NCBI GenBank assembly: GCA_045128275.1
Contig: JBGVRH010000059.1
Location: forward strand, 1-64,000
Direction: 5' to 3'
Origin: CAMEON01 sp045128275
Lineage (GTDB): Bacteria; Bacillota; Clostridia; Oscillospirales; CAG-272
Length of the DNA stretch: 64,000 bases
The notes beneath the pieces are model-generated. The model saw only the letters and a list, made by a program, of their open reading frames with translations. It was not told where the DNA came from and did no database searches. Of the stretch, positions 1 through 8,072 are shown in pieces. A program made the translations under genes and the position numbers. Numbering within the stretch: position 1 is the first letter of the stretch; every line of letters begins with the position of its first letter.

Positions 1-1371
1 GGTGTTGACCGAGTGCATATTGTTGTAGAAGTTGTAGCCCCACTGGAGGAAGCCCGCGATATCGTACTTGTAGAACTGCATACCGATGGAGCGGGTGCGC
101 CAGCCCGGCATGGCGATGAGGCGGTTGGACACGTCCACGCACTGGCCGCAGCAGTAGTAGGTCCAGAGGTTGGGGACACCGCCCGCGATGAAGGGCTCGA
201 TGCTGTTGTTGGAGGGGATGGGGGTGGTGACCACACCCTCGCAGTAGAACTCATACTCGGACAGGGCATCCATGATGGTGTAGCCCTCCAGCAGATCCGC
301 CACCGTGGCCTTGGACTTCTTGTACTGCTCCAGCTGGGCGAGGTTGGGCTCGTCGGAGATGTGGAACAGGCAACGCTGATCGTCGCCACGGGCTTTCATG
401 TGGGCGAGGAAGGCCGTCAGCATGGCGCGCAGGAAGGGAGGGTAGTCCTCACCGGTGGCATCGGTATCCCAGCCGAAGATGCGCTTGTACTCACTTGTGC
501 CATCGGCACGGTCCACGGTTGCCATGACCTTGGGGGCATGACCCGCGCCCCACTGGGTGAAGAGGTGGGAGATCTCGAAGAACTCGATGCCCACGCGGTT
601 ACACATGTCGATCCAGCGATCCAGCTTGTCAAAGCCGAAGCTGTACTCGCCGTTTGTGACGGTGATATCCAAAAGCTGGGTGGTGGTGCGCTCACCGCCC
701 ACGGCGGTATCCAGGGCGGGGGTGAACAGAGGGGTGAGGAGGAGGTTGATGCCGTTCTCCCGAGCGGTGCGGGCGAAGTTCTCCACGATCTCCCAGTGGC
801 GCTCCGACCAAGGCTCGCAATGGTAGTAGTTGGCCAGGCAGTCGCAATGGAACCACTGGGTGACCTTCATCTCCTGTGCGGGCAGCTCGGCGTTCAGAAC
901 CTCGATGGTCAGGGACTCGGTAGCCAGAGCCTCCTCACCTGCCATGAGGCTGACGGTAACGGTATAGGAGCCTGCGGGGACGCCTCCCTTGGGGTCGAAC
1001 TGGATCCACACGGCGCGGAGCTGGTTCTTCATGACCGAGATCACACCGCCGTAGTGGAGGGGCTGGAGCCAGTCGGGGTAGAGGCCGGGCTCCTTGGAGA
1101 TATAGTTGCTGTCTTCAATTTCGGGGTAGATGGGGTAGGCCACGGGCACCAGCTCTACGGTGCGGGCGGTGACGTACTCAGAAGGCAGACCCTCGATCTT
1201 GAGCGCCAGCATGGCGCGCAGGGGGGCATCAAAGCCCACACCCGTATGGAGGAGCTGGAAGGAGAGCCGCTGGTTCTTCATCATGCGGATGAAGGAGAGG
1301 GGTCTGTAGTCCTCGATACGGCTGTTCAGGAAGGGCTTTTCCAGAGAGGAGACCAGTTTTGTCTTGAACAT
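1..1371 (-). CDS. DUF4091-like glycoside-hydrolase-type protein (C-terminus outside window)
   Basis: The reading frame is open from an ATG at 1371 to the window edge, 457 codons, so the end is missing. The start follows a GGAAG ribosome site. I see an N-terminal beta-rich part (about residues 1-170), then a barrel-like part with WFHCDCLANYY near 175 and a late segment GFLQWGYNFYN that resembles the conserved C-terminal motif of DUF4091 proteins, which sit in carbohydrate-active protein families. No signal peptide or membrane helix is visible, so it is probably cytoplasmic. It has its own promoter and stands downstream of a sigma/LRR pair. A role in glycan breakdown is inference; the family call rests on recalled motif resemblance only. 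Confidence 0.6.
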   Translation of the reverse strand, partial: MFKTKLVSSLEKPFLNSRIEDYRPLSFIRMMKNQRLSFQLLHTGVGFDAPLRAMLALKIEGLPSEYVTARTVELVPVAYPIYPEIEDSNYISKEPGLYPDWLQPLHYGGVISVMKNQLRAVWIQFDPKGGVPAGSYTVTVSLMAGEEALATESLTIEVLNAELPAQEMKVTQWFHCDCLANYYHCEPWSERHWEIVENFARTARENGINLLLTPLFTPALDTAVGGERTTTQLLDITVTNGEYSFGFDKLDRWIDMCNRVGIEFFEISHLFTQWGAGHAPKVMATVDRADGTSEYKRIFGWDTDATGEDYPPFLRAMLTAFLAHMKARGDDQRCLFHISDEPNLAQLEQYKKSKATVADLLEGYTIMDALSEYEFYCEGVVTTPIPSNNSIEPFIAGGVPNLWTYYCCGQCVDVSNRLIAMPGWRTRSIGMQFYKYDIAGFLQWGYNFYNNMHSVNT

Positions 1372-1422
1372 GGCGAGACTTCCTTTCGGCGGCGGGGAGG
1401 CCGCGGGGATTTGTGTGGCTTT

Positions 1423-1451
1423 AGTATAGCATATTTTTGGGGATCCGTCAA
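1423..1451 (-). promoter_or_regulatory. Promoter for the DUF4091-like gene
   Basis: On the minus strand TTGACG (1451-1446), a 17-base spacer and TATACT (1428-1423) precede the start at 1371 by about 50 bases. The -35 is preceded by TTTCCC. Confidence 0.75.
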
Positions 1452-1472
1452 GGGAAACCGCCGAACTGCGCG

Positions 1473-1501
1473 AAAAAAAGCCGCGCCCGTATGGGCGCGG
1501 C
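1473..1501 (-). terminator. Intrinsic terminator after the first LRR gene
   Basis: Minus-strand hairpin GCCGCGCCC/GGGCGCGGC with a four-base loop, followed by a run of seven T. It lies 28 bases after the stop of the gene at 1530. Confidence 0.85.
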
Positions 1502-1529
1502 GGGAAAAGCGGATGTGTATGTGAAGGGA

Positions 1530-2654
1530 TCACTCCCCCTCAAAGACCACGAAGGCCTCCACGAGGGCGCGATCCTCCTCGGAGTAGAAGAGTACCTGTT
1601 TCCATTGCGCCTTGGTGCCTGCGTAACGGAAGACCACATTTTCGGGAAGCTCGTTCATTTTGCCCATAAAGGTCAAGGATTCAGGCAGGTATACCGTCTT
1701 CAAGGATGTGCAGTCCGCGAAGGGATCGTCACCGACGGCTCCAATGCAGGGGAGGTTGACGGTTTCCAACGCCGTACAACCACGGAATGCGCCGGGACTG
1801 ATCGATATCCCTACACCGGTGTCGGGTGCTGTGACGGAATGAATTGTGGTGTTCCCTGCGAAGGCACCGGCGGTGATGGAGAGTACCTCCGGGGGCAGAA
1901 CCACGTCGCCCCCCTCGCCGTTATAGGCCAACAGGCATTGACCTTGGATGACGAATTCCTCGGTGCGGGATGCCAGCCAGGGAGTCCCGCTGAAGCAGTA
2001 GTCCGAGCAGGCGACCTTCTCATGGAGACGGACGTCGGTGAGCTTGGGGCAGTTTTCGAAGCAATGACCCTGGAAGACGACCTTTTTGTCTCCCTCCACC
2101 GTGACCCGCTCCAGGAACGTGCAGTCCGCAAAGGATCCGGAGAGTACGGCATAGATGCTGTCAGGCAGGATCACCTCGGTGATGGCGGTGTTGCCCTTGA
2201 AGGCCTCCTTTGCGATCATGGTCACAGTATTCCCGTAGGGATCTTTTGGGGGGACGCGCAGGACGGTGTCGGTAGCCGTGCCCATACCGACCAGGGTGGC
2301 CTCACCGTGAGACTCCACCCGGAACTCCAGTCCCTCGGTGTAGACGGGGGTAGGCTGGGGGGCTTCGGTGGGGGCTTCGGTCTCGGTGGGCTCGGAGGAC
2401 AGGGTGTTGGGGGGGAGGGTGCCTGCGGGGGTGGTCCCGGGGTTTATCTGTCCCGCGGCCACAATGCCGCCCAGGACGGACAGGGCGACAAACCCCGAGA
2501 TGATGGCCACGCCCCAGCCGTGGCTGAAGAAGTCCGCAACGGCGGCGGAGCGGGATCGGCGGTGGACGGTGGCGGCCACCGTATCGGGATCGCTCTCCAG
2601 AACGTAGCGATCGTCGATTTCGGTCATTTTCTGTGCGATCAGTTCAGGTTTCAT
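1530..2654 (-). CDS. Membrane-anchored LRR_5 protein coupled to an ECF sigma factor (cassette A)
   Basis: 374 residues. A short cytosolic N-terminus with I13-D14-D15-R16-Y17-V18-L19-E20 leads into one membrane helix (about 48-68), a Pro/Thr/Glu-rich linker (70-100), then an outer domain with BspA-type LRR_5 repeats (motifs such as AFKGNTAITEVILPDS, CFENCPKLTDVRL, AFRGCTALETVNLP). Its ATG overlaps the stop of the upstream sigma gene (ATGA at 2654-2651), so the two are translationally coupled. By position and topology it is the likely anti-sigma factor or sensor for that sigma, with the LRR part outside the cell. No zinc-binding anti-sigma motif (HxxxCxxC) is visible. The anti-sigma role is inference; the LRR_5 assignment is firm. 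Confidence 0.8.
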   Translation of the reverse strand: MKPELIAQKMTEIDDRYVLESDPDTVAATVHRRSRSAAVADFFSHGWGVAIISGFVALSVLGGIVAAGQINPGTTPAGTLPPNTLSSEPTETEAPTEAPQPTPVYTEGLEFRVESHGEATLVGMGTATDTVLRVPPKDPYGNTVTMIAKEAFKGNTAITEVILPDSIYAVLSGSFADCTFLERVTVEGDKKVVFQGHCFENCPKLTDVRLHEKVACSDYCFSGTPWLASRTEEFVIQGQCLLAYNGEGGDVVLPPEVLSITAGAFAGNTTIHSVTAPDTGVGISISPGAFRGCTALETVNLPCIGAVGDDPFADCTSLKTVYLPESLTFMGKMNELPENVVFRYAGTKAQWKQVLFYSEEDRALVEAFVVFEGE

Positions 2655-3205
2655 AGGTGGTAACCCCTTTCTGTTAAGAATGTGCGGAGCTTTTCGCGGG
2701 TGCGGGACAGGCGCATGGTCACGGCCTTGGGGGTCAGCCCGTGGGCGCGTGCCAGCTCCTTGACGCTCTGTCCGTGCCAGTAACGGCCGCAGAATAGTTG
2801 CCTTTCGGTCTTTTCCAGGCGGCTCAAGAAACGGTCAAGTAGTGCGGGAAGCTCGCTTGCCTCCTCATCTCGCATGGGGATGCAGTCCCCCAGCTCCTCC
2901 AGCGCGATCTCAAAGTCTCGGTTGCGCTTGGCGGCCTTGTTATGCTCCAGCCGTTGGAGGGAGAGATTGCGCACAATTTTGGAAAGAAATGCCCGCAGGG
3001 AGCGGGGACGGGTGGGAGGGATGGCGTTCCATGCTTTCAGGTAGGTATCGTTGACGCACTCCTCGGCATCGAGGCGGTCGTCCAGAATGCCCAGCGAGAT
3101 CCGCATACAGAGCCCGCCGTAGTGGCGGTCGGTCTCGGTGATGGCGCGCTCGTCTCGGGCGAAGTAGAGGTCTATGATGCGGAGGTCGGTCTGTTGCTCG
3201 TCCAT
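2651..3205 (-). CDS. ECF-type sigma-70 family RNA polymerase sigma factor (cassette A)
   Basis: 184 residues, usual ECF length. Region 2 carries DAEECVNDTYLKAWNAIPP (about 57-75), typical of this family, and region 4 carries the helix-turn-helix SVKELARAHGLTPKAVTMRLSRTREKL near the C-terminus. The last residues LTERGYHL encode an AAAGGGG ribosome site for the overlapping LRR gene. The start at 3205 follows GAAAGGAGA at a somewhat long spacing. No clear -35/-10 was found; the dispersed repeat at 3259-3485 lies directly upstream and may hold or block the promoter. Confidence 0.88.
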   Translation of the reverse strand: MDEQQTDLRIIDLYFARDERAITETDRHYGGLCMRISLGILDDRLDAEECVNDTYLKAWNAIPPTRPRSLRAFLSKIVRNLSLQRLEHNKAAKRNRDFEIALEELGDCIPMRDEEASELPALLDRFLSRLEKTERQLFCGRYWHGQSVKELARAHGLTPKAVTMRLSRTREKLRTFLTERGYHL

Positions 3206-3258
3206 GACGGTTGCTGTCTCCTTTCGTGTGGGATGAACAGGGGATCGGGTGGTTGCGT

Positions 3259-3485
3259 AAATTGCAGTTTATCGGTCAGAGACCGATAAACTGCTAATGA
3301 ATAATGAATAATGAAGTCGCCGCAAGCGGCTAATGAATAATGAATAATTTCGGTTGAAATCCTACGGATTTCTCCATTGATTTGATAAAAAATGCGGGAA
3401 ACCGAAGGTTTCCATCCACAATTATTCATTATTCATCATTCATTATTCATTATTGGTTTTATCGGAACGATAAACCCAAATTTGA
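3259..3485. repeat. Dispersed intergenic element, copy 1, with ATTATTCA microsatellite inside
   Basis: This fills most of the 425-base gap between the sigma gene and the terminator of the next unit. The left end AAATTGCAGTTTATCGGTC and right end CGATAAACCCAAATTTGA match the ends of five other copies in the window. The interior differs from other copies: a perfect 14-bp inverted repeat (3264-3277 with 3281-3294) followed by repeated AATGAATAATGAATA and, further on, its complement (3418-3455). No gene is seen here. Confidence 0.6.
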
Positions 3486-3575
3486 TGCAATACGCGATCG
3501 CCTGTTTGCTTTGAAGGCCTTCACCTATATAGATCGGTTTTCCCTCAAAATGTCCCGCCGCGGTCGCAAAATTTC

Positions 3576-3614
3576 CCAAAAAACCGCAACGGTCGGGGTC
3601 GTGACCGTTGCGGT
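3576..3614 (-). terminator. Intrinsic terminator after the 650-residue lipoprotein gene
   Basis: Perfect 12-bp minus-strand stem ACCGCAACGGTC/GACCGTTGCGGT (3614-3603 with 3594-3583) followed by TTTTTT. Confidence 0.9.
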
Positions 3615-3630
3615 GTGGGAATTGCGGGTA

Positions 3631-5583
3631 TTACTCCAGGCTGATATTCTTGATATACATCACATCCCCCGCGGCGGAGAAGTCGAAGTAATCAAAGCGG
3701 ATCATGTGGATATCCCCCGTCCAGTAGGCGTTGCCCGCCAGCTTGACCTCCAGCACGTGGTACTCTCCGTCCTTGACGAGATCCACGCGGATGCGGGCGT
3801 TGCCGTCGGGAGCCTGGATGTTGCCCGTGCAGATGAAGAGATCCGACTGGTAGGAGGGCTTGGAGGTGTCGGTGGGGATCATGTACTCGATCTTGAGGGT
3901 CTTGTAGCTCTCGGCCGCCAGAGGGGTGGGGCTGGAGCCGTAGGGGATGGTGACGCTGACGTCACCCACCGATCCCGCCGTGAGCTTGACCGCGCCCATG
4001 GCCTCGTCATAGACCACGGTGGTGTCCATGGGGTTGGCGAGGAGCGCCAGGTTCTGGCCGCCCGTGAAGTCCAGCTTGGTGATATCTCCCTCCACAGAGG
4101 GCAGGCGGGAGGACTGGTAATTCACGCGGAGGTCGGCGTTGTCGGTGAAGTCCTTGCGGTCGGTGAAGGTCTCGCGGATGGTGGTGATATTGCCCGCCGT
4201 CAGGAGGTAGCTGTACTCAATGGGGTCGAAGGAGACCAGCTTGAGGATATTGATGGGGGCTACGTAGCCCGTGGAGCCGGCCATATCGCTCTTGGAGCCG
4301 TCGAACTCGTAGCGGCCTGCCTTGTGCTGGTCGATGTTGGGAACGTAGACACCCAGGCCGTAGTCATCCCCGCCGTTGATCCACGCGCACCAGGTCTCGG
4401 TGTTCTTCTCCCGGAGGACGAAGGTACACTCGCCCGCGTGATCCCCCCAGAAGGGAAGGTCATTCTTGGAGGAGAGGGTGTCACCCGTCCAGGAGTTCTC
4501 CCCGTTGTACCACACGAAGGTGTCCAGGTAGGAGACGGTGTAGAAGGCGGGAAGCTCCTGTCCCGCGAAGGGATGCTCCCAGCCCGAATAGTCGGTGAAG
4601 CGGTTGTCCACCTTGACGCAGTCGCCGTCCAGAGTGTAGGTGTTCTCGTAGTAGGAGGGGGTCAGGGCGTTGTCCAGCGACCAATCCTGGGGCTGGGACT
4701 TGATGTAGAGGGAGTTTTCGGTGATGACCACGTCGATGAGGCGGCTGGGATTGTTGTACTGGTCGCCGCCCTGGACGGGATTGTACCGCCACTTGGAGTC
4801 AAAGGAGATGCCGGGGGTGTACTCGTCGTTCTCCTGTACCCCGTAGAAGGACTGCTGGATGAGGCGGCCCGTGTCGTGTCGGTTCACCAGGTTCGTGAGA
4901 TCGGGGATGGTGCAGGTCTTGTCCTCCAGGTAGCTGACGGTACCGCCCCAGCCCAGGTCGATGCCCAGCTTGTAGCGGTCGCTCTCCAGGTAGTAGGTCT
5001 TGGGGAGCTTCTCCAGCTTCTCGGTGGAGACCCCCGCCAGGGTGAAGGCGGTGGCCTTGTCGGTGAGAGGCTCTACCCGCAGGGCGGTGAGCTTGCGGGC
5101 GCTGTAGCCCTTCATGAAGCCCGTATTCAGCCCCGAGAACTGCCCCTCCTTGGCGTCCAGGAAGAAATACTCCTCGGCGGACTTGCCGCGCTCGGTGTAG
5201 GTGACCCAGACCTTGACGGGGGCGGTGGCGGAGTAGGTCAGGGTGAAGCGGTTGAACTTCTCCTCAAAGGCCTCGCCCTCGAGGGTGTAGGTCAGGTTCT
5301 CCCCCACCGTGGCGGTGGCCTTGTCCAGGGCGGTGTAGCCCGTGAGGGTGTAGGTCAGCCCCAGAGGGGTGGTGACCGAGGCGGTGCCGTCTTTCTCGGT
5401 GATCTCGTAATCCTCGGGGGCGGGGAGAGTCACTTCATCGGTGGTGACCTCGGCATTGGTGTTGGCGGAGGTGTCGGCTCCCGTGGTGTCGGCGGGGTCT
5501 CCGCTCCCCGTGCAAGCGGCGGCGGAGATCAGCATGAGGAGTGCCAGCAACAAGGCTGACAGTCTCTTACTTGCGGTGTTCAT
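3631..5583 (-). CDS. Secreted lipoprotein of unknown function, 650 residues
   Basis: The start at 5583 follows GGGAGG and opens a classical lipoprotein signal: MNTASKRLSALLLALL, then the lipobox SAAAC (Cys about residue 24). After a Thr/Asp-rich linker comes a long beta-rich region including LGIDLGWGGTVSYLED, NLVNRHDTGRLIQQSFYGVQ and a Trp/Tyr-rich stretch. The NLVN..D.GR.IQQS.Y motif occurs, as I recall, in uncharacterised secreted proteins thought to bind or act on carbohydrates; I cannot name a tested function. The end (MYIKNISLE) looks like a beta-sandwich edge. It is probably co-transcribed with the HAD phosphatase just upstream (57 bases). Confidence 0.75.
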   Translation of the reverse strand: MNTASKRLSALLLALLMLISAAACTGSGDPADTTGADTSANTNAEVTTDEVTLPAPEDYEITEKDGTASVTTPLGLTYTLTGYTALDKATATVGENLTYTLEGEAFEEKFNRFTLTYSATAPVKVWVTYTERGKSAEEYFFLDAKEGQFSGLNTGFMKGYSARKLTALRVEPLTDKATAFTLAGVSTEKLEKLPKTYYLESDRYKLGIDLGWGGTVSYLEDKTCTIPDLTNLVNRHDTGRLIQQSFYGVQENDEYTPGISFDSKWRYNPVQGGDQYNNPSRLIDVVITENSLYIKSQPQDWSLDNALTPSYYENTYTLDGDCVKVDNRFTDYSGWEHPFAGQELPAFYTVSYLDTFVWYNGENSWTGDTLSSKNDLPFWGDHAGECTFVLREKNTETWCAWINGGDDYGLGVYVPNIDQHKAGRYEFDGSKSDMAGSTGYVAPINILKLVSFDPIEYSYLLTAGNITTIRETFTDRKDFTDNADLRVNYQSSRLPSVEGDITKLDFTGGQNLALLANPMDTTVVYDEAMGAVKLTAGSVGDVSVTIPYGSSPTPLAAESYKTLKIEYMIPTDTSKPSYQSDLFICTGNIQAPDGNARIRVDLVKDGEYHVLEVKLAGNAYWTGDIHMIRFDYFDFSAAGDVMYIKNISLE

Positions 5584-5608
5584 AGGATACCTCCCGATCG
5601 TAGCTTGA

Positions 5609-5638
5609 TTTTGCATTTTGCATTTTGCATTTTGCATT
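5609..5638. repeat. Short tandem repeat TTTTGCA x4
   Basis: Four head-to-tail copies of TTTTGCA lie in the short gap between the HAD gene and the lipoprotein gene. On the minus strand they read as repeated TGCAAAA, upstream of the lipoprotein ribosome site. Confidence 0.7.
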
Positions 5639-5640
5639 CC

Positions 5641-6345
5641 TCACACGCCCAGTGTGAGGAGGATCTCCCACAGCTCCTCTGTAGTAGCCGCCACGGGCTG
5701 ATCCCCCAGAGCCTTGAGGAACTCATGGGAGCGGTAGCCCCAGGACACGCTGACGGGGTGCATCCCCGCGTTTTTCGCGGTGTAGTAGTCCACGTCGCTG
5801 TCGCCCACGTAGACGCATTGGTCGGGGGTCAGCGTCTCCCCCAGTTTTTCGGAGGCGATGGCCATGATGGCGTAGGCCATGGCGGGGTCGGGCTTGCTCG
5901 GGCGGTCGGGGCGGTAGCCCTCGGCGGCGAGGAAGATCCCCTTACCGCAGGGGATGCCGTCGGCGGCGGAGAAGAGCTGATCCGCCAACGCCTTGACGAA
6001 GGCATCCTGCTTGTTGGAGTTCATGGCCACGAGACACCGCTGATTCAGCCTGTCGAACAGCGCGGGGATGCCCGCAAAGGGCACCGTCAGGGTGTAGGTG
6101 TCCTGATAGTGGCGGGTGTAGATGCCCAGCACGCGGTCGATCTCGGCATCGGTGCGGGCGGATGCGGGCAGAGCCTCCTCAATGTAGCGGCGGGTGTGGT
6201 AGTTGACGAATTTCAGCACGCTCTCGCGGGTGTGGAGCGGGTAGCCGCACTCGGTCATGGTGCGGTTGAGACCCTCGACGATGCCGTCCATGGTGTCGGC
6301 GGCGGTGCCGTCCAGGTCGAAGATGACCAGCTTGATCTTGTTCAT
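5641..6345 (-). CDS. HAD-superfamily hydrolase, phosphoglycolate phosphatase-like
   Basis: 234 residues, normal for Gph-type HAD phosphatases. Motif I is FDLDGTAAD (9-17), with the nucleophile and acid Asp. Motif II is the MNSN region near 113, motif III is the Lys in SKPDP, and motif IV is GDSDVDYYTAKNAGM. The helical cap between motifs I and II fits subclass I. It should remove phosphate from a small cytosolic substrate, which the sequence does not identify. It has its own strong promoter and probably leads an operon with the downstream lipoprotein. The start at 6345 follows GGAAG. Confidence 0.85.
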   Translation of the reverse strand: MNKIKLVIFDLDGTAADTMDGIVEGLNRTMTECGYPLHTRESVLKFVNYHTRRYIEEALPASARTDAEIDRVLGIYTRHYQDTYTLTVPFAGIPALFDRLNQRCLVAMNSNKQDAFVKALADQLFSAADGIPCGKGIFLAAEGYRPDRPSKPDPAMAYAIMAIASEKLGETLTPDQCVYVGDSDVDYYTAKNAGMHPVSVSWGYRSHEFLKALGDQPVAATTEELWEILLTLGV

Positions 6346-6377
6346 GATGGCTTCCTTTTTTGAACCGTATTCAACTC

Positions 6378-6406
6378 ATTATAGCATATTCGGAACGGGA
6401 AGTCAA
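6378..6406 (-). promoter_or_regulatory. Promoter for the HAD hydrolase gene
   Basis: Minus strand TTGACT (6406-6401), 17-base spacer, TATAAT (6383-6378), about 33 bases before the start codon. Confidence 0.8.
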
Positions 6407-6449
6407 GAGCGGCGCGCGCTTTGCGTGAAAAAAGGCGTGTGTTCGGGGC

Positions 6450-6482
6450 AAAAAAAGATGCCGCACACGAGGGCGCGGCATC
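6450..6482 (-). terminator. Intrinsic terminator closing the ABC/sigma operon
   Basis: Minus-strand stem GATGCCGC/GCGGCATC followed by seven T, 21 bases after the stop of the 330-residue membrane protein. Confidence 0.88.
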
Positions 6483-6502
6483 CTATGCAACGGTATGGGG
6501 GA

Positions 6503-7495
6503 TCACGGAACGGAAAAGGAGGGATCGGGCGGGCCGACGCTGTATATCTCGACGCAGGTCACGCCCTCGCCCATCAGCTCGGGGGGCCACTCCACGCGGT
6601 CCCCGGTGGTGAACTGTAGGCACATGGCGGTGGATAGGAATTCACCGTGGTCGGCCTCCAGGTATTTGGTCCCCATGATCCGGATACGGTAGATCTGTCC
6701 TTGGTTATCGAACAGCACGTAGGTGCGGGTCACGTCAGCGGGGATGCTTCCCGTATAGGTGCCCGTCATGCCGACGGCCAGGCAGGGGTAGTAGGTGCCG
6801 TCGGTCTCGAATTCCTCGGGATCGTATCCGTCCTCGCCGGGGAAAATGGGCATACTGATCTCCTCAATGCCGGAAAATTCCGATGTGTACAGATGATCCA
6901 GATATTCACCCTTATAGGGCTTGGTCTTCACCTCGTAGACATAGGACGCGATACGCCCCGATGCGCGGAACAGGAGATACTTTTCGTGGTTTGCGGAAAA
7001 GCCCTGGACTGTTTGCCCATCCGCGCCGATCTTCTCTCCGTCCTCGTTCAGATAGGTCATCCGAATGTTCAACGAAACGTGCTCCTCGGTGTCGTTTCGC
7101 ACGCGAAGCAGGATGACGGTCTCGTCCTGATAGTCGTACCGCTGATCCGTGATGACAAAGCCCTCGGGGACGGTGTGAGGGCTCTCGACCTCCTCGGTCA
7201 TGCTCTCGGGCTCGGTCACCTCGGTGACGGGCCTTGTGGGGGTGTCGGTGCCTATAGGAGGACGGCCGCCGCCCTGCCCCGCCAGTATGATGGCGACCAT
7301 GACACCAACGGCCACCACTCCGCTGACCGCCGCCACGAACCAGCCGCTCTCCCAGAAGCGGGGGGTATGGCGCTCCTTCCCGCCGCGGCAGGGACAGGCA
7401 GCCGCCGCCGTCAGGGCGGGGATCTCCGCCTCGGCAATGTAGGCGGCGTTGACGTGACCCAACGCATAGGCCAAGGTATGGTTTCTCTCGCTCAT
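6503..7495 (-). CDS. Sigma-coupled membrane protein with FRPG-type outer domain (cassette B)
   Basis: 330 residues. The cytosolic start contains V15-N-A-A-Y19-I-A-E22, matching the motif in the other four sigma-coupled proteins. One membrane helix lies at about 52-72, then a Thr/Pro/Glu linker. The outer domain (about 105-330) runs from GFVITDQRYDY through QTVQGFSANHEKYLLFRASG to EWPPELMGEGVTCVEIYSV. The same domain makes up the three neighbouring genes at 8073, 8928 and 9742; I know no name for it. The gene overlaps the upstream sigma gene by ATGA. It is probably the anti-sigma or sensor of that sigma. Function is inferred from topology and coupling. Confidence 0.7.
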   Translation of the reverse strand: MSERNHTLAYALGHVNAAYIAEAEIPALTAAAACPCRGGKERHTPRFWESGWFVAAVSGVVAVGVMVAIILAGQGGGRPPIGTDTPTRPVTEVTEPESMTEEVESPHTVPEGFVITDQRYDYQDETVILLRVRNDTEEHVSLNIRMTYLNEDGEKIGADGQTVQGFSANHEKYLLFRASGRIASYVYEVKTKPYKGEYLDHLYTSEFSGIEEISMPIFPGEDGYDPEEFETDGTYYPCLAVGMTGTYTGSIPADVTRTYVLFDNQGQIYRIRIMGTKYLEADHGEFLSTAMCLQFTTGDRVEWPPELMGEGVTCVEIYSVGPPDPSFSVP

Positions 7496-8046
7496 AGCTT
7501 GAACCCCCTTTCTGTCAAATGCTTGTGTAGCCGCTCCCGCATACGGTGGAGCTTGACGTAGACCGTGTTCGAGGTCATGCCGTAGGCGCGGGCGAGATCG
7601 CCCACCTCGTAGAAGTACCAGTAGCGGCCCAGAAACAGGGCGCGGTCGGTGGGGGGGAGCTTCCCCAGAAAATCATCCAATGCCTCGGTCAGAGCGGGGT
7701 TGTCCGCCGCGGTGTCGGGGGAGATCATAGTCAGCTCGTCCAGCGCCTCGGTCATGTGGATGTTGCGCTTGGCCCGCCGCATGGCGCGGTAGCGGTCGAT
7801 GGAGAGATGGCGCACCAGCCGCCCCAGATAGTCCTTGAGGGAAAAGGGCTTTTGGGGCGGGATGGTCTGCCAGGCCTTGAGGTAGGTGTCGTTGACGCAC
7901 TCCTCGGCATCGGGCTCGCTCTCTAGGATCTGCACCGAGATGGCGTGGATGTAGCTCCCGTAGCGGCGGGCGGTCTCGGAGACGGCTTGCTCGTCCCGCG
8001 CCCAGTACAGGGAGATAATCTCGGCGTCGGTCAGGTAGGGTCTCAT
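7492..8046 (-). CDS. ECF-type sigma factor (cassette B)
   Basis: 184 residues from the ATG at 8046, chosen over an upstream in-frame ATG because GAAAGGAG sits just before it. Region 2 has DAEECVNDTYLKAWQTIPP and region 4 has EVGDLARAYGMTSNTVYVKLHRMRERL. It ends LTERGFKL, whose codons supply AAAGGGGG as ribosome site for the overlapping next gene. It lies only 26 bases after the last of three paralogous envelope genes, so unlike the other four cassettes it is embedded in a transporter operon. I infer that it may control that operon. Confidence 0.88.
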   Translation of the reverse strand: MRPYLTDAEIISLYWARDEQAVSETARRYGSYIHAISVQILESEPDAEECVNDTYLKAWQTIPPQKPFSLKDYLGRLVRHLSIDRYRAMRRAKRNIHMTEALDELTMISPDTAADNPALTEALDDFLGKLPPTDRALFLGRYWYFYEVGDLARAYGMTSNTVYVKLHRMRERLHKHLTERGFKL

Positions 8047-8072
8047 GGGGGCTCCTTTCGAGAGATTGATTT

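Noticed and set aside
13..1524. A 503-codon plus-strand frame at the window start
   Set aside because: The minus-strand frame from 1371 has a ribosome site, promoter and a coherent protein; the plus frame is its mirror.
3382..5559. A 725-codon plus-strand frame
   Set aside because: Antisense to the lipoprotein with signal peptide and lipobox; no ribosome site.
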